Source of the DNA: Spirosoma aureum
GTDB taxonomy: Bacteria > Bacteroidota > Bacteroidia > Cytophagales > Spirosomataceae
DNA: 64,000 nucleotides
NCBI RefSeq assembly: GCF_011604685.1
Contig: NZ_CP050063.1
Coordinates: forward strand, 1,076,501 to 1,140,500
Direction: 5' to 3'
Shown here piece by piece: positions 41,460 to 50,352 of the stretch. Made by a program: the position numbers and the translations under genes. The notes below the pieces were generated by a model. The model was not told the origin of the DNA. It did not search any database and was given only the letters and a program-made list of their open reading frames with translations. Every line of letters starts with the position of its first letter. The first letter of the stretch is position 1.

Positions 41460-42620
41460 ATGCAACTTTTAACCAGAGAATTTGTCTTCTCAAACCAGCC
41501 TCGTATACGGCTAGCCCGCCATGGTTTGTACTGGTTGGTCTGGACGCTGTTTTTTGCGTTTACGTACGGATTTCTACCGGTCGGCTATTTTATTCGCCAG
41601 GGCGCTTCCTGGCCGCGGGCTCTGTTTCAAGGCATCGGTAGTGCAGGTCTGGACGCTGTATTATTTATGCCTGCTCACATGTTTTTTGCTTATGGCCTCA
41701 TTTACTGGCTAATACCCCAGTTTTTGTTTAAGGGTCGGTACGGGTGGATGCTGATCAATATTATCCTGCTGGTACTTGTCACAGCCTTTGTTTCAGCTTC
41801 ATTAACCACCTATGTTGTCGATCCTATTCGTGTGTGCCTGGAACTGCGAACATCAGGAAATACATTTTTCTTTGCCATGATGGCGGGTTTGCGCGGGGCC
41901 ATCACAATTGGCGGTTTTGCGGCCGCTATCAAACTGGTAAAAGTCTGGTATCTGAAACAACAGGCCTATCAGCAGATTGATAAAGAGAAACTTCAGGCAG
42001 AATTGCAACTGCTTAAATCGCAGGTTCATCCTCATTTTCTGTTCAATACATTGAATAACCTGTATGCGCTCACACTTAATAAATCAGACCGGTCGCCAGC
42101 GGTAGTGCTAAAATTGTCAGATTTGCTTCGGTACATGCTCTACGATTGCAATGTGCCTGAAGTGCCCTTGGGGAAAGAGATTACGTTTATGCGCAACTAC
42201 ATCGGTTTAGAACAATTGCGTTATGGCGACCGGCTGGATATGTCGCTCAATATCTCAGGCGATTATGAGAATAAATTGATTGCGCCCTTGTTGCTGGTTC
42301 CATTTCTGGAGAATGCGTTCAAACACGGTACCAGCGAGCAACTCGAACAGGCCTGGATGCATGTGGACGTATCGATTCAGGATACGATTCTTAAATTTAA
42401 AGTCATTAATAGCCGGGAGCTAGTAGCCCAGGATGAGGTCTATGTAGGAGGTATTGGGTTGCAGAATGTTCAGAAACGCCTGCAATTGTTATACCCCGAC
42501 CGACACGAATTACGCATTGTAGCTGGTGAAGAAACGTTTATGGTCATGCTGTCACTGGAACTGGTGCCAGCCCAACCCAGCATAGCCCTGCCAAACCCCC
42601 AGCTGGTAGCGGTCGCTTAA
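41460..42620 (+). CDS. LytS/YehU-type sensor histidine kinase (His_kinase family)
   Basis: This 386-residue kinase has four hydrophobic helices in the first 160 residues (about 25-45, 70-95, 100-125, 140-165), a coiled linker, and the His_kinase domain with phospho-acceptor His in KSQVHPHFLFNTLNNLYAL (about residue 195). An HATPase-like C-terminus follows (LLVPFLENAFKHG; GGIGLQNVQKRLQLLY). It is 8 nt from a LytTR response regulator and forms a two-component pair with it. The signal is unknown. Confidence 0.92.
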   Translation: MQLLTREFVFSNQPRIRLARHGLYWLVWTLFFAFTYGFLPVGYFIRQGASWPRALFQGIGSAGLDAVLFMPAHMFFAYGLIYWLIPQFLFKGRYGWMLINIILLVLVTAFVSASLTTYVVDPIRVCLELRTSGNTFFFAMMAGLRGAITIGGFAAAIKLVKVWYLKQQAYQQIDKEKLQAELQLLKSQVHPHFLFNTLNNLYALTLNKSDRSPAVVLKLSDLLRYMLYDCNVPEVPLGKEITFMRNYIGLEQLRYGDRLDMSLNISGDYENKLIAPLLLVPFLENAFKHGTSEQLEQAWMHVDVSIQDTILKFKVINSRELVAQDEVYVGGIGLQNVQKRLQLLYPDRHELRIVAGEETFMVMLSLELVPAQPSIALPNPQLVAVA

Positions 42621-42628
42621 CAGAAATC

Positions 42629-43384
42629 ATGATGAAAATACGCTGTTTACTAGTTGATGATGAACCTCACGCACTGGAAGTGATTGAGACCTATGTCGGC
42701 ATGGTAGATGGGCTGGAGATCGTGGGTAAGTGTCATAATGCTATTCAGGCGTTTGGCGTATTGCAGGCAACATCGGTTGATCTATTGTTTCTGGACATCA
42801 AAATGCCTCAGCTACTCGGAACCGACTTTGTGCGTAGCTTACGACAACCACCTAAAATTATTTTTACAACGGCTTATCGTGATTATGCGTTGGAAGGTTA
42901 CGAACTCGATGTGGTTGATTACCTGCTCAAGCCTATTCCTTTTGAGCGATTTCTGCGGGCGGTTTCCAAGGTCATGAAAGCAGAGCAAATACCGATCCGA
43001 GCCGGACATGCAGAGCCACCTTCTGTTTTATCCGTCGAGAAACCCGCCGAGGCTCTGCATACTAATACGTTTCTTTATTTTCGGGTTGATCGCAAGATGG
43101 TTAAAGTATTTACCCGCGACATACTGTACATCGAGAGTTTGAAGGATTACGTTAAAATTGTAACGGCCGACGCTCGTCCATTGGTGGTTAAACAAAGCAT
43201 TAGCTCGCTGGAAGAGATGTTGCCTGAAGCGGTTTTTTTACGAATTCATCGCTCGTTTATCGTAGCGGTCGACAAAATATCGGCCTATACGCCCAGTTAT
43301 GTCGACGTTGCGGGACAGGAACTACCCATTGGCCGACTCTATCACAAAGAAGTAGGGCAAGTGCTAAAAATGGGCATGGAGTAA
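42629..43384 (+). CDS. LytTR-family response regulator
   Basis: This 251-residue protein has a receiver domain (about 1-120) with the acidic LLVDDEPHA, phospho-acceptor Asp in LLFLDIKMPQ, Thr in IFTTAYRDYALE and Lys in YLLKPIPFERF. A LytTR DNA-binding domain follows (about 150-250: FFRVDRKMVKVFTRDILYIE-like, SLKDYVKIV, FLRIHRSFIVAVDKI). It probably binds direct repeats in target promoters when phosphorylated by the kinase upstream. The next gene, 43 nt downstream, may be co-transcribed. Confidence 0.93.
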   Translation: MMKIRCLLVDDEPHALEVIETYVGMVDGLEIVGKCHNAIQAFGVLQATSVDLLFLDIKMPQLLGTDFVRSLRQPPKIIFTTAYRDYALEGYELDVVDYLLKPIPFERFLRAVSKVMKAEQIPIRAGHAEPPSVLSVEKPAEALHTNTFLYFRVDRKMVKVFTRDILYIESLKDYVKIVTADARPLVVKQSISSLEEMLPEAVFLRIHRSFIVAVDKISAYTPSYVDVAGQELPIGRLYHKEVGQVLKMGME

Positions 43385-43427
43385 GACCGGAGCAGCTAAA
43401 ACAGACACTATCTAGCGCTAAGAGAAA

Positions 43428-44366
43428 ATGAATCCTGTTTCGCGTCGTGCCTTCCTGCGGTCGTCGGCCATTTTGTCGGGGAGTCTGCTGACTACGCCGT
43501 CTATAGTTACACCAGACACCATATCGCGAAAGCCATTGCGGTTAGGCGGGCCTATTTTCCTGAAAAGCGACGATCCGGAGGAGCTGGCAAGGGAGCATCG
43601 ACGGTTAAACTACAGTTCAGCCTATGTTCCTGCCGTTGACTTTAAGGATTCTACAAAAATCAATGCCATTCGGAAAGCATTTGCGGGGCAGAATGTGATC
43701 ATTGCCGAGGTAGGTGCCTGGGTCAATATGCTGGATCAGGATGCCGAAAAGCGTCGTAAAAACCTGAACTACGTTACCGAACGGCTGGCTTTAGCTGAAG
43801 CTGTTGGCGCACTGACGTGTGTCAATATTGGCGGCTCCTATAATCCCAAACAATGGGACGGTCCGGATACCCGCAACCTAACCCGCGAATATTTCGACGC
43901 TACGGTCGAGAACTGCCGCAAAGTGATTGACGGGGTGAAGCCCAAAAAAGCCAGATTTGCACTTGAAATGATGGGATGGAGCTTGCCTGACGGCCCAGAA
44001 TCATACCTGAAATTTATCAAAGCAATTGACCGTCCGGCGTTTGGGGCCCATATCGATATTGCCAACATCATTAATAGTCCTGCGCGCTATTACAACAATA
44101 CAGCCTTGATCAATGAGACATTCCGTCTGTTAGGCCGTTGGATCGTCTCGTCTCACGCGAAAGATGTTTATGGCAAGGATGGGCATTTTGCTGAAACCAT
44201 GCCTGGCCGTGGCGAAATGGATTATGGTACATACCTCCGAAATGTAACAGCCTTGCCGCAGGAGGTGCCGTTGCTGCTCGAACATTTGCGAACGCCTGAA
44301 GAATACGACGAAGCCCGGCAGTTCGTCATCAATCGGGCCGTTAAAGCGCAGATATCTTTGGCCTAA
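43428..44366 (+). CDS. Tat-exported sugar phosphate isomerase/epimerase-like TIM-barrel protein
   Basis: A 312-residue product with a twin-arginine-type signal (MNPVSRRAFLRSSAILSG). The AP-endonuclease-2/xylose-isomerase-like TIM barrel has putative metal residues in RFALEMMGW (Glu), FGAHIDIANI (His/Asp), VSSHAKDVYG (His) and LLLEHL (Glu). Members isomerise or epimerise keto- and inositol-type sugars. It follows the LytS/LytTR pair by 43 nt, so it may be a target or part of the same operon. The substrate is unknown. Confidence 0.82.
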   Translation: MNPVSRRAFLRSSAILSGSLLTTPSIVTPDTISRKPLRLGGPIFLKSDDPEELAREHRRLNYSSAYVPAVDFKDSTKINAIRKAFAGQNVIIAEVGAWVNMLDQDAEKRRKNLNYVTERLALAEAVGALTCVNIGGSYNPKQWDGPDTRNLTREYFDATVENCRKVIDGVKPKKARFALEMMGWSLPDGPESYLKFIKAIDRPAFGAHIDIANIINSPARYYNNTALINETFRLLGRWIVSSHAKDVYGKDGHFAETMPGRGEMDYGTYLRNVTALPQEVPLLLEHLRTPEEYDEARQFVINRAVKAQISLA

Positions 44367-44763
44367 CGTATAAACATAAACGTGGCCTGTCAATGATAAT
44401 TCAGTCGATACATTTTTACGGCTTCATTATGCACAGTAGCGCCCTGGTTGAGTAAGAATCAAGTGTACTCAAAACTTATCAGGATTGACGTCCTGTTTGA
44501 TTGCCTGGGTTAATTACTTTGTGAACTTGTTTGTGCACCTGGCAAATGAATAATTATGTGGATTTTATTGATATTAATTGTGGATTTTTATATAGATTAG
44601 TGATACTATTTTATTGATCGGTACCGTTAATGGCTAAAAAGAGCAGAATTCATTCTCACAAGTAAATTAAAAAGGTACGTAGATGAATGGGAGAAATAGG
44701 TGCTTCACAAAATGTGATTTACAACTATTTACCTCATTGCCGGAGTCTGGAAGTCAGTTAGTT
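44367..44763. other. Long AT-rich intergenic region
   Basis: About 400 bases without a recognisable gene. ATTTTATTGAT is directly repeated (44562-44572 and 44608-44618), and the part 44550-44620 is strongly AT-rich, so it may hold a promoter or operator. The region ends at the 32-bp inverted repeat. Confidence 0.4.
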
Positions 44764-44845
44764 TTAGGACTTTCGCTCAGAACCGTGCCACGGTTTATCC
44801 ATCAAGCATTAGTAACCGTGGCACGGTTCTGAGCGAAAGTCCTAA
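44764..44845. repeat. 32-bp perfect inverted repeat with palindromic arms
   Basis: Arms 44764-44795 and 44814-44845 are perfectly complementary, with an 18-nt loop. Each arm also ends in its own 15-bp palindrome (AACCGTGCCACGGTT at 44781-44795; AACCGTGGCACGGTT at 44814-44828), whose centres are 33 bp apart. It lies 22 nt before the ATG at 44868, unlike the other long hairpins here, which follow genes. Confidence 0.85.
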
Positions 44846-44867
44846 GTTATTGTTTGTAGTTAAATTG

Positions 44868-46145
44868 ATGAATACTCAGCTTAAATTTTACCGATTCTTT
44901 TATTGGGCAATTACTTTACTCCTTCTGGGAAGTATTCCCGTTTTATGCGCTCAGCTCATGCGGGAGAAGCCACCGGGAGCACCACCTGAAGTTGCCAGTA
45001 TTTACTCAATCCTTTACATCATTATTGGATTTAGCGTTATCAGTGTTGTTAGTTATGTCTTACTGTACGGTAAATCGTGGGCGAAAGGAAGTATCCTGTC
45101 ACTGCTAAGTTTTGTCCTGAGCTGGTTTATCCTAGAGGGTATTTGCGCGGTTGTTTTGCACTGGAAAGACGGAACGCCACTGATATCGCCCCAAAGAACC
45201 GTACTCCAGCGAGATCCGATTGCGACCAGACGCACTAATTTTTCGTTGATCAGGTATGATAGTCTGGGAATGAGTCGCCCCTCGCCGGGTCAATATGAAA
45301 CGATTTATTCAATTAAGGAGAATCGTTTGATTCACGGAAAGCCAACCGCTTTAGAAAAAAACAGATCGGTTGCCTACCATATTGATAGTTTATCCAGACG
45401 GATTACTCCTTTCGATAAAGGCCAGTCTGTCGGGAAGTATGCCTTATTTCTGGGATGCTCATTTACCTACGGCGAATCGGTTTCGGATACGAGTACGATT
45501 CCTTATTTTTTTGGTCGACAAACGGGTTATCATCCCTATAATTATGGTGTGTCCGGGCATTCACCAGCCCATATGCTGGCGTTGCTGCAAACGATTAACA
45601 TTCGAAAAGAAGTAGCTGAAAAAAATGGAGTAGCTTTCTATACCTATATCGAAGATCATCTGGCCCGAGTGGCTCCCAGTACAAGATGGGCTTATAATTC
45701 AGACGGCTATTTGCCGCACGTGAATGCCGATAAGTTGACGGTTGACGGCTCGTATGCACAAAAACACCCAGTCCGTTTAAAGCTTATCCAGTGGATGTAT
45801 AAAAGCAACGTGGCCAGGCTTTTTAAACTTAATTTTCCCGGAAAATACAGTACAGAGCAGTACCGCCGATTTGTCAATATCGTCAGGAAGTCAAAAGAAT
45901 TATATAATGAGCAATTTGGGAATGATAATTTCTACGTGGTTATCTTTCCAATGTATCCGATGGATACCGAACTCCGTCAGCTATTTAATCAGGCCCGGAT
46001 AAAATTAATTGATTATTCAAACTTGCTTACCTGGAAAACAGCCTACGACGGTATGCATCCCGATGGAGAGGCTTATAGACGGGTGGCTCAAAAACTAGCC
46101 GATGACTTTGACTCTAAATTGGAACAGCCTATCACGCTGCGATAA
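44868..46145 (+). CDS. Membrane-anchored SGNH/GDSL hydrolase
   Basis: From the ATG at 44868 (a TTG opens the frame at 44850) the product has about 425 residues. Three hydrophobic helices lie in the first 120 residues (about 8-27, 45-67, 75-100). A soluble SGNH-type domain follows: block I LFLGCSFTYGESVSD (nucleophile Ser about residue 198), the Asn/Gly block YNYGVSGHSPAHM, and the C-terminal Asp/His pair in DGMHPDGEAYRRVA. Such proteins de-acylate or acylate surface glycans or lipids. No glycan operon adjoins. It is preceded by a 32-bp inverted repeat that may control it. Confidence 0.8.
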   Translation: MNTQLKFYRFFYWAITLLLLGSIPVLCAQLMREKPPGAPPEVASIYSILYIIIGFSVISVVSYVLLYGKSWAKGSILSLLSFVLSWFILEGICAVVLHWKDGTPLISPQRTVLQRDPIATRRTNFSLIRYDSLGMSRPSPGQYETIYSIKENRLIHGKPTALEKNRSVAYHIDSLSRRITPFDKGQSVGKYALFLGCSFTYGESVSDTSTIPYFFGRQTGYHPYNYGVSGHSPAHMLALLQTINIRKEVAEKNGVAFYTYIEDHLARVAPSTRWAYNSDGYLPHVNADKLTVDGSYAQKHPVRLKLIQWMYKSNVARLFKLNFPGKYSTEQYRRFVNIVRKSKELYNEQFGNDNFYVVIFPMYPMDTELRQLFNQARIKLIDYSNLLTWKTAYDGMHPDGEAYRRVAQKLADDFDSKLEQPITLR

Positions 46146-46230
46146 ATATTTTATAAATAATTTATGCAACGATTCACCATAAATCATCCTCTTATCATTG
46201 AACCAACAAAACCATTTAAACGATTTTCTG

Positions 46231-46635
46231 ATGTTTATCAAGACACTACTTGCATCCATTCTTATGATTGTCGCTACATTTCAGGCGGCTACAGCGCAGA
46301 CAACGGCATCGGCCAATAGTCAGACGGTTACCGGTAAATGGGTCGGTTCATTTGACGGGGCTTCTTCAGGAAAATTTGAACTGGTGCTCAATCAGGACAG
46401 CAATGGCAAGCTTACCGGGCAGGTAATTATGATAACCGACGATGGAAACCGATACCCAATTGACCTGAAAACTGCCGTTTGGGAAAAAGAACAGTTGAGC
46501 GCTTCGTACGCTGATCCGTCGGATGGAGATGAGGTGAGCTTTACGGGAAAACTCGCTGACCCAGGCCTGAAAGGAACATGGAAGGCAGATGGGGGCCAAT
46601 CGGTCGGTACCTGGCAGGTAAGCCGGGCAAAATAA
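46231..46635 (+). CDS. Small secreted beta-rich protein of unknown function
   Basis: From the ATG at 46231 (the frame opens at 46198) the protein has a signal peptide (ASILMIVATFQAATAQ) and about 112 mature residues. Regular strands with repeated W-G/G-W turns (VTGKWVGSFDGASSGKFELVL, LKGTWKADGGQSVGTWQVS) suggest a lipocalin- or calycin-like small barrel. The gene has a strong terminator and no partner. Confidence 0.7.
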   Translation: MFIKTLLASILMIVATFQAATAQTTASANSQTVTGKWVGSFDGASSGKFELVLNQDSNGKLTGQVIMITDDGNRYPIDLKTAVWEKEQLSASYADPSDGDEVSFTGKLADPGLKGTWKADGGQSVGTWQVSRAK

Positions 46636-46656
46636 GAGCCTAAGCAAGTCTGAATA

Positions 46657-46697
46657 CACGAATGCCATAAGCTGAGTTATGGCATTCGTGCTTTTAT
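46657..46697 (+). terminator. Terminator after the small secreted protein gene
   Basis: A 14-bp perfect stem CACGAATGCCATAA (46657-46670) with TTATGGCATTCGTG (46677-46690), followed by CTTTTAT. It can also serve the convergent gene at 46716. Confidence 0.85.
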
Positions 46698-46715
46698 TGA
46701 AAAAGTAACAACTAG

Positions 46716-47243
46716 CTATAAATCCGGAATTTCCCGGATTCGGACTTTCATCTGTGGGCGTTCGCCGTTCGGAACAATCGCAATGAATGTGTTATTGACC
46801 GTTTCGCCGTTCCGGATCATATGGCCTGCCTGAATATTGGTTGTCGTCGTGACCTCTTTTCCCTCTGCGTTTTTAATTTTCTGCTGGTAGGGTACTGTAA
46901 AAGGTCTTGCCATGATTTTGCCGCCTTTAGATGTTAATCGTTTCCCGTTGGCGTTTAGACAATCGAACGAGGCAAGTTCATTGAGGTTTTCCTGACCAAA
47001 AACGGTCTGTCGTGGAAAAAATAGTTTCGTACAATTACTCTTGTTGGTGACGTAAATGGTTACCTCATACCGCATAAAAGACTCCCCGCTGATTTCGATA
47101 CGACGCTCATTATTGATCTCAAAACCATAGTCGATGCCATTGAGCTGGGCTGGTTTGCCGGCTTCAATATCATAAGACTGCTGGGCAAAAAGCGGACAAT
47201 AGACTGCTGCGAAGAACAGACAACAGCTCAAAAAACGGATCAT
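46716..47243 (-). CDS. Secreted protein of unknown function
   Basis: From the ATG at 47243 (MIRFLSCCLFFAAVYCPLFA; the frame opens at 47297) a signal peptide precedes about 155 residues. Strand-rich segments (IEISGESFMRYEVTIYVTNKSNCTKL, LNANGKRLTSKGG) and a C-terminal GETVNNTFIAIVPNGERPQMKV could form an Ig-like or transglutaminase-adjacent beta fold. Two cysteines in the mature part may form a disulfide. No family recognised. It lies 86 nt downstream of a small membrane-protein gene on the same strand. Confidence 0.6.
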   Translation of the reverse strand: MIRFLSCCLFFAAVYCPLFAQQSYDIEAGKPAQLNGIDYGFEINNERRIEISGESFMRYEVTIYVTNKSNCTKLFFPRQTVFGQENLNELASFDCLNANGKRLTSKGGKIMARPFTVPYQQKIKNAEGKEVTTTTNIQAGHMIRNGETVNNTFIAIVPNGERPQMKVRIREIPDL

Positions 47244-47328
47244 GTTGCTAAAATGGTTAAAGGCATAAAAATACATAGCGGGAGACATATTACGCAAGCT
47301 GATTGCTGGGAAGAAAGGCCATAGAGAC

Positions 47329-47673
47329 CTATTTCCACAATATGGAAACCAGAATAATTGATAACGCCAACAGTAACTGTACGAATACTTTTAGCGTAAA
47401 GGCCTGCCCGTAGTGAATCGGGTAGAGAATGGCTCCGGCGATTACACCCGTTACAAAAAACAGAAATCGATTCGACCACATGGAGCCATTAAAGCCCTCG
47501 ACGCCAAATTTTGAGGCTTGTATCCATAACCAGGCACAGCCTACAGCCAACAGGTAGGGCATTGGCGACTGAATCCATTTGTTGTTTTTAAACTGCCAAT
47601 ACATGATGTACCAATGCCCTATCGAACCGATCAGAAACAGCAGGGTAGATAGCGCTATTTTATAGTATTGCAT
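47329..47673 (-). CDS. Small four-helix membrane protein of unknown function
   Basis: A 114-residue protein with four hydrophobic helices (about 5-25, 38-55, 68-88, 92-112) and short loops, including KNNKWIQSPMPY and GFNGSMWSNR. It resembles small DUF-type integral membrane proteins of Bacteroidota. No catalytic motif is seen. It is convergent with nothing and possibly co-transcribed with the secreted protein gene downstream. Confidence 0.6.
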   Translation of the reverse strand: MQYYKIALSTLLFLIGSIGHWYIMYWQFKNNKWIQSPMPYLLAVGCAWLWIQASKFGVEGFNGSMWSNRFLFFVTGVIAGAILYPIHYGQAFTLKVFVQLLLALSIILVSILWK

Positions 47674-47736
47674 TGATATATAGGGTTATGATGTACGTTA
47701 CGGATAAAAGAAGGAAATGAAATTGCCGGTATTCAG

Positions 47737-49170
47737 TTATACCGGTTTGCTCAGTAAATGCGGTCGTTCGGCAGCTAATTTCAGTATGAGTTCACCAAAG
47801 AGCGTGTTTGCCCAGGCAAACCACTTGCGGGTAAATTTTGTCGGTTCGTCCTGATCGAAAGATTCATGCATGAACCCCGTACCGGCATGAGTTTTTTTCA
47901 ACTGACGAAGCTGCGCCACGATCTCCTGATCGTCGGTGGAGGTAAGCGCCCGCATAATCAGGCTCATTGGCCAGATGCTATTGACCAGCGTATGTGGACT
48001 ACCGACACCTTCTGCGGCTTTTCCACTGAAAAAATACGGGTTGTCGGGGCTAAGAACAAACCGACGGGTGTTTCGATAGACTGGATCACTAACCGGGCAG
48101 GCTCCCAGATAGGGCAGCGCCAGCAGATTCGGTACGTTGGCATCATCCTGAAGCAACCGATTTCCATACCCATCAACTTCCAGTGCGTAAATTTTGCCGT
48201 ATTTCGGATGATCATAAATGGCATACTGTTTCAGGGCGCCTTCTACTTCGTTGGCCAATGTCCGGCATTCTTTCGCAAAGGCAACTTCGCCGGGTTGTAT
48301 CTGGTCTATCATCGTAGCTAACTGCCGGAATGATGCGACTGCAAACCAGTTGGATGGGACATAGAACGGGAAAACTGTCGCATCGTCAGAAGGCCGGAAA
48401 ATGCTGTGAATTAAGCCAATCGGTCGTGTTGGGTTGCCATATCCGTTGCCCGGAACCGTGTCTGTAGACCAGGAAGTCTCACGCCCGAACTTGTAAGGCC
48501 CTCGGTTTATTTTGCGCTGTTGCTCACGACAGGTTTGCAGTACTAACGTCATAGCCTTTAGCCAATCAGCATCGAATGGGCTCGTGTCGCCGGTCGTTTT
48601 CCAGTAGTGGTAAGCCAATCGAATAGGGTAACATAGGGAATCTAGCTCCCATTTGCGTTCGTGGAGTCCCGGTTTCATGGCCGTAACGTCTTTTTTCCAC
48701 TCGCCCTCTTTGGTTGCGTCGGCATAAAACGCGTTCGCATAGGGGTCTCGGATAATGCACCGGGCCTGCCGTCGAATGACGCCCTCAATCAGTTGCCGAA
48801 GTTCTTTATCCTGTTTGATTAGCGGCAGATAGGGCCACACCTGCGCTGTGCTGTCACGTAACCACATGGCGTCGATATCGCCGGTAATGACAAACGTATC
48901 AGGCTTGCCGTTCGCAGTGCTAAACTGCACGGTGGTATCAAGCGTGTTGGGGAAACAGTTTTCAAACAGCCAGGCTAATTCAGGATCGCGAATGGTTTTG
49001 TGCATCCGCCCGATGGTTTGTTCAACGGCCGTGCTCGTGAAGTTACGATGGCCTGCTGCTGTCCGAACAACAGGAAAATCAGGGGCTGACGCTGACAATA
49101 CGGACGAATAATTGATGAGTAAGCCTGCACTGGCCATGCTGGCCTGTTGAATGAACTGACGGCGATCCAT
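47737..49170 (-). CDS. Glycoside hydrolase family 125 (exo-alpha-1,6-mannosidase)
   Basis: A 477-residue protein with an N-terminal Tat-type signal (MDRRQFIQQASMASAGLLIN). The (alpha/alpha)6 barrel of GH125 is recognised by the family segments GRMHKTIRDPELAWLFENCFPN and TGDIDAMWLRDSTAQVWPYL (carrying an active-site acid), WELDSLCYPIRLAYHYWKTTGD and FRPSDDATVFPFYVPSNWFA. The C-terminal HESFDQDEPTKFTRKWFAWANTLFGELI is also family-typical. It removes terminal alpha-1,6-mannose from N-glycans or mannan, acting outside the cytoplasm. It is divergent from araR, with no other mannan gene nearby. Confidence 0.9.
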   Translation of the reverse strand: MDRRQFIQQASMASAGLLINYSSVLSASAPDFPVVRTAAGHRNFTSTAVEQTIGRMHKTIRDPELAWLFENCFPNTLDTTVQFSTANGKPDTFVITGDIDAMWLRDSTAQVWPYLPLIKQDKELRQLIEGVIRRQARCIIRDPYANAFYADATKEGEWKKDVTAMKPGLHERKWELDSLCYPIRLAYHYWKTTGDTSPFDADWLKAMTLVLQTCREQQRKINRGPYKFGRETSWSTDTVPGNGYGNPTRPIGLIHSIFRPSDDATVFPFYVPSNWFAVASFRQLATMIDQIQPGEVAFAKECRTLANEVEGALKQYAIYDHPKYGKIYALEVDGYGNRLLQDDANVPNLLALPYLGACPVSDPVYRNTRRFVLSPDNPYFFSGKAAEGVGSPHTLVNSIWPMSLIMRALTSTDDQEIVAQLRQLKKTHAGTGFMHESFDQDEPTKFTRKWFAWANTLFGELILKLAAERPHLLSKPV

Positions 49171-49459
49171 GAAAAGTAAGAATTGAATAGGGACCTTGCA
49201 GAAAGGCTTGACATGGTTCTTGATGATGTTCAGTTAAACCGAGGCATGTTTTTGCTGCAAAATTCCTGTTGAAATAATTCGTATCAATCACAAAGAAAAG
49301 GAAGCGGTTGAGTAGATGCCTAGATTCCTGCCGGATTATTTATGCGTATATGGCTGACTCTAAATTATTTTAGCACTTTTTTCGGAGAGAAAATATCTTT
49401 TCCTATAATTGTGTGCCGAATACACTATTTGGTTCGAAAGAGCCGCTGATTGACAGACC

Positions 49460-50161
49460 ATGATTCATTATACGCACCCTAGCCGGATTCTGGTAGCGCT
49501 TGACTGTATTATTTTCGGCTTCGATGGCGAAGAGATTAAATTGCTTCTGATCAAGCGCAACTTTGAGCCCGAAAAAGGGAAGTGGTCGCTTATGGGCGGA
49601 TTTTTGAACGACACAGAAGACCTGGAAGCCGCTTCTCAGCGCATTTTATACGAGCTGACCGGACTGACCAATAATTACCTGGAGCAACTTCAAACCTTTG
49701 GTGCTGTGAACCGCGATCCGGTTGAGCGTACGATCTCGGTCGTTTATTACGCACTTGTTAACATTGAACAGCAGGACGTAAATACCATAAAGGCACACAA
49801 TGCGTATTGGCTCAGCTTGAATAACAAGCCTGAATTGATCTTTGATCATAACGCAATGGTTGAACAGGCCCTGCATCGCTTACGCTATAAAGCCGCTCTT
49901 CACGCGATCGGTTTTGAACTGTTACCCGAAAAATTTACGATTCCTCAGCTCCAGAAGTTATATGAGGCAATCTATAAGACGCAGCTTGATCGTCGGAACT
50001 TCAGCCGAAAGATCATGTCGACGGGACTTTTAGTCAGTACTGGTGAGAAAGACACCAATTCGGTTACCAAGAAAGGGCAACTGTATCGGCTCAATTCCGA
50101 AAAGTATCAGCAATACCTGACAGACTATGTTAGCTTCTTCCCCGAATTAACACTGGCGTAA
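49460..50161 (+). CDS. araR: AraR-type Nudix transcriptional regulator of L-arabinose use
   Basis: This 233-residue NrtR-family regulator has an N-terminal Nudix domain (about 1-140) and a C-terminal winged helix (about 150-230: FTIPQLQKLYEAIYKTQLDRRNFSRKI). The Nudix box reads GGFLNDTEDLEAASQR, then ILYELTGL. The catalytic RE and EE positions are lost (RI, EL), so it should sense rather than hydrolyse its ligand. In Bacteroides a Nudix-like AraR represses arabinose genes and is released by L-arabinose. The position before araB argues for the same role here. Twin boxes upstream of araB are candidate operators. Confidence 0.9.
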   Translation: MIHYTHPSRILVALDCIIFGFDGEEIKLLLIKRNFEPEKGKWSLMGGFLNDTEDLEAASQRILYELTGLTNNYLEQLQTFGAVNRDPVERTISVVYYALVNIEQQDVNTIKAHNAYWLSLNNKPELIFDHNAMVEQALHRLRYKAALHAIGFELLPEKFTIPQLQKLYEAIYKTQLDRRNFSRKIMSTGLLVSTGEKDTNSVTKKGQLYRLNSEKYQQYLTDYVSFFPELTLA

Positions 50162-50259
50162 GGATGACTTTTCCCATGAAATATTCCGATACCAACCAGG
50201 CCACAGCTAGCTTTCATCGGTGTTAAATAAAAATTAATTACTATTTCTTGTTGAAAGAA

Positions 50260-50352
50260 CACAACGAATTTGTAGTATTGTGTCAGATAAACACTATTCA
50301 AGAAATCACCCTGTACTGGGCTTGAAAAAAGCCCCGGTTGACAACGAATTTG
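50260..50352 (+). promoter_or_regulatory. Twin ACAACGAATTTG boxes upstream of araB (candidate AraR operators and promoter)
   Basis: ACAACGAATTTG occurs exactly at 50261-50272 and again at 50341-50352, 80 bp apart, the second 23 nt before the araB ATG. Immediately after the first box lies TAGTATTG (50273-50280), one mismatch from the -7 consensus, with TTG 19 nt upstream. The arrangement fits a promoter flanked by two operator sites. Confidence 0.45.

Noticed and set aside
44764..44845. Reading the 32-bp inverted repeat as a MITE or insertion-sequence remnant
   Set aside because: There is no convincing target-site duplication, no transposase and only an 18-nt centre. I keep it as an unexplained inverted repeat.
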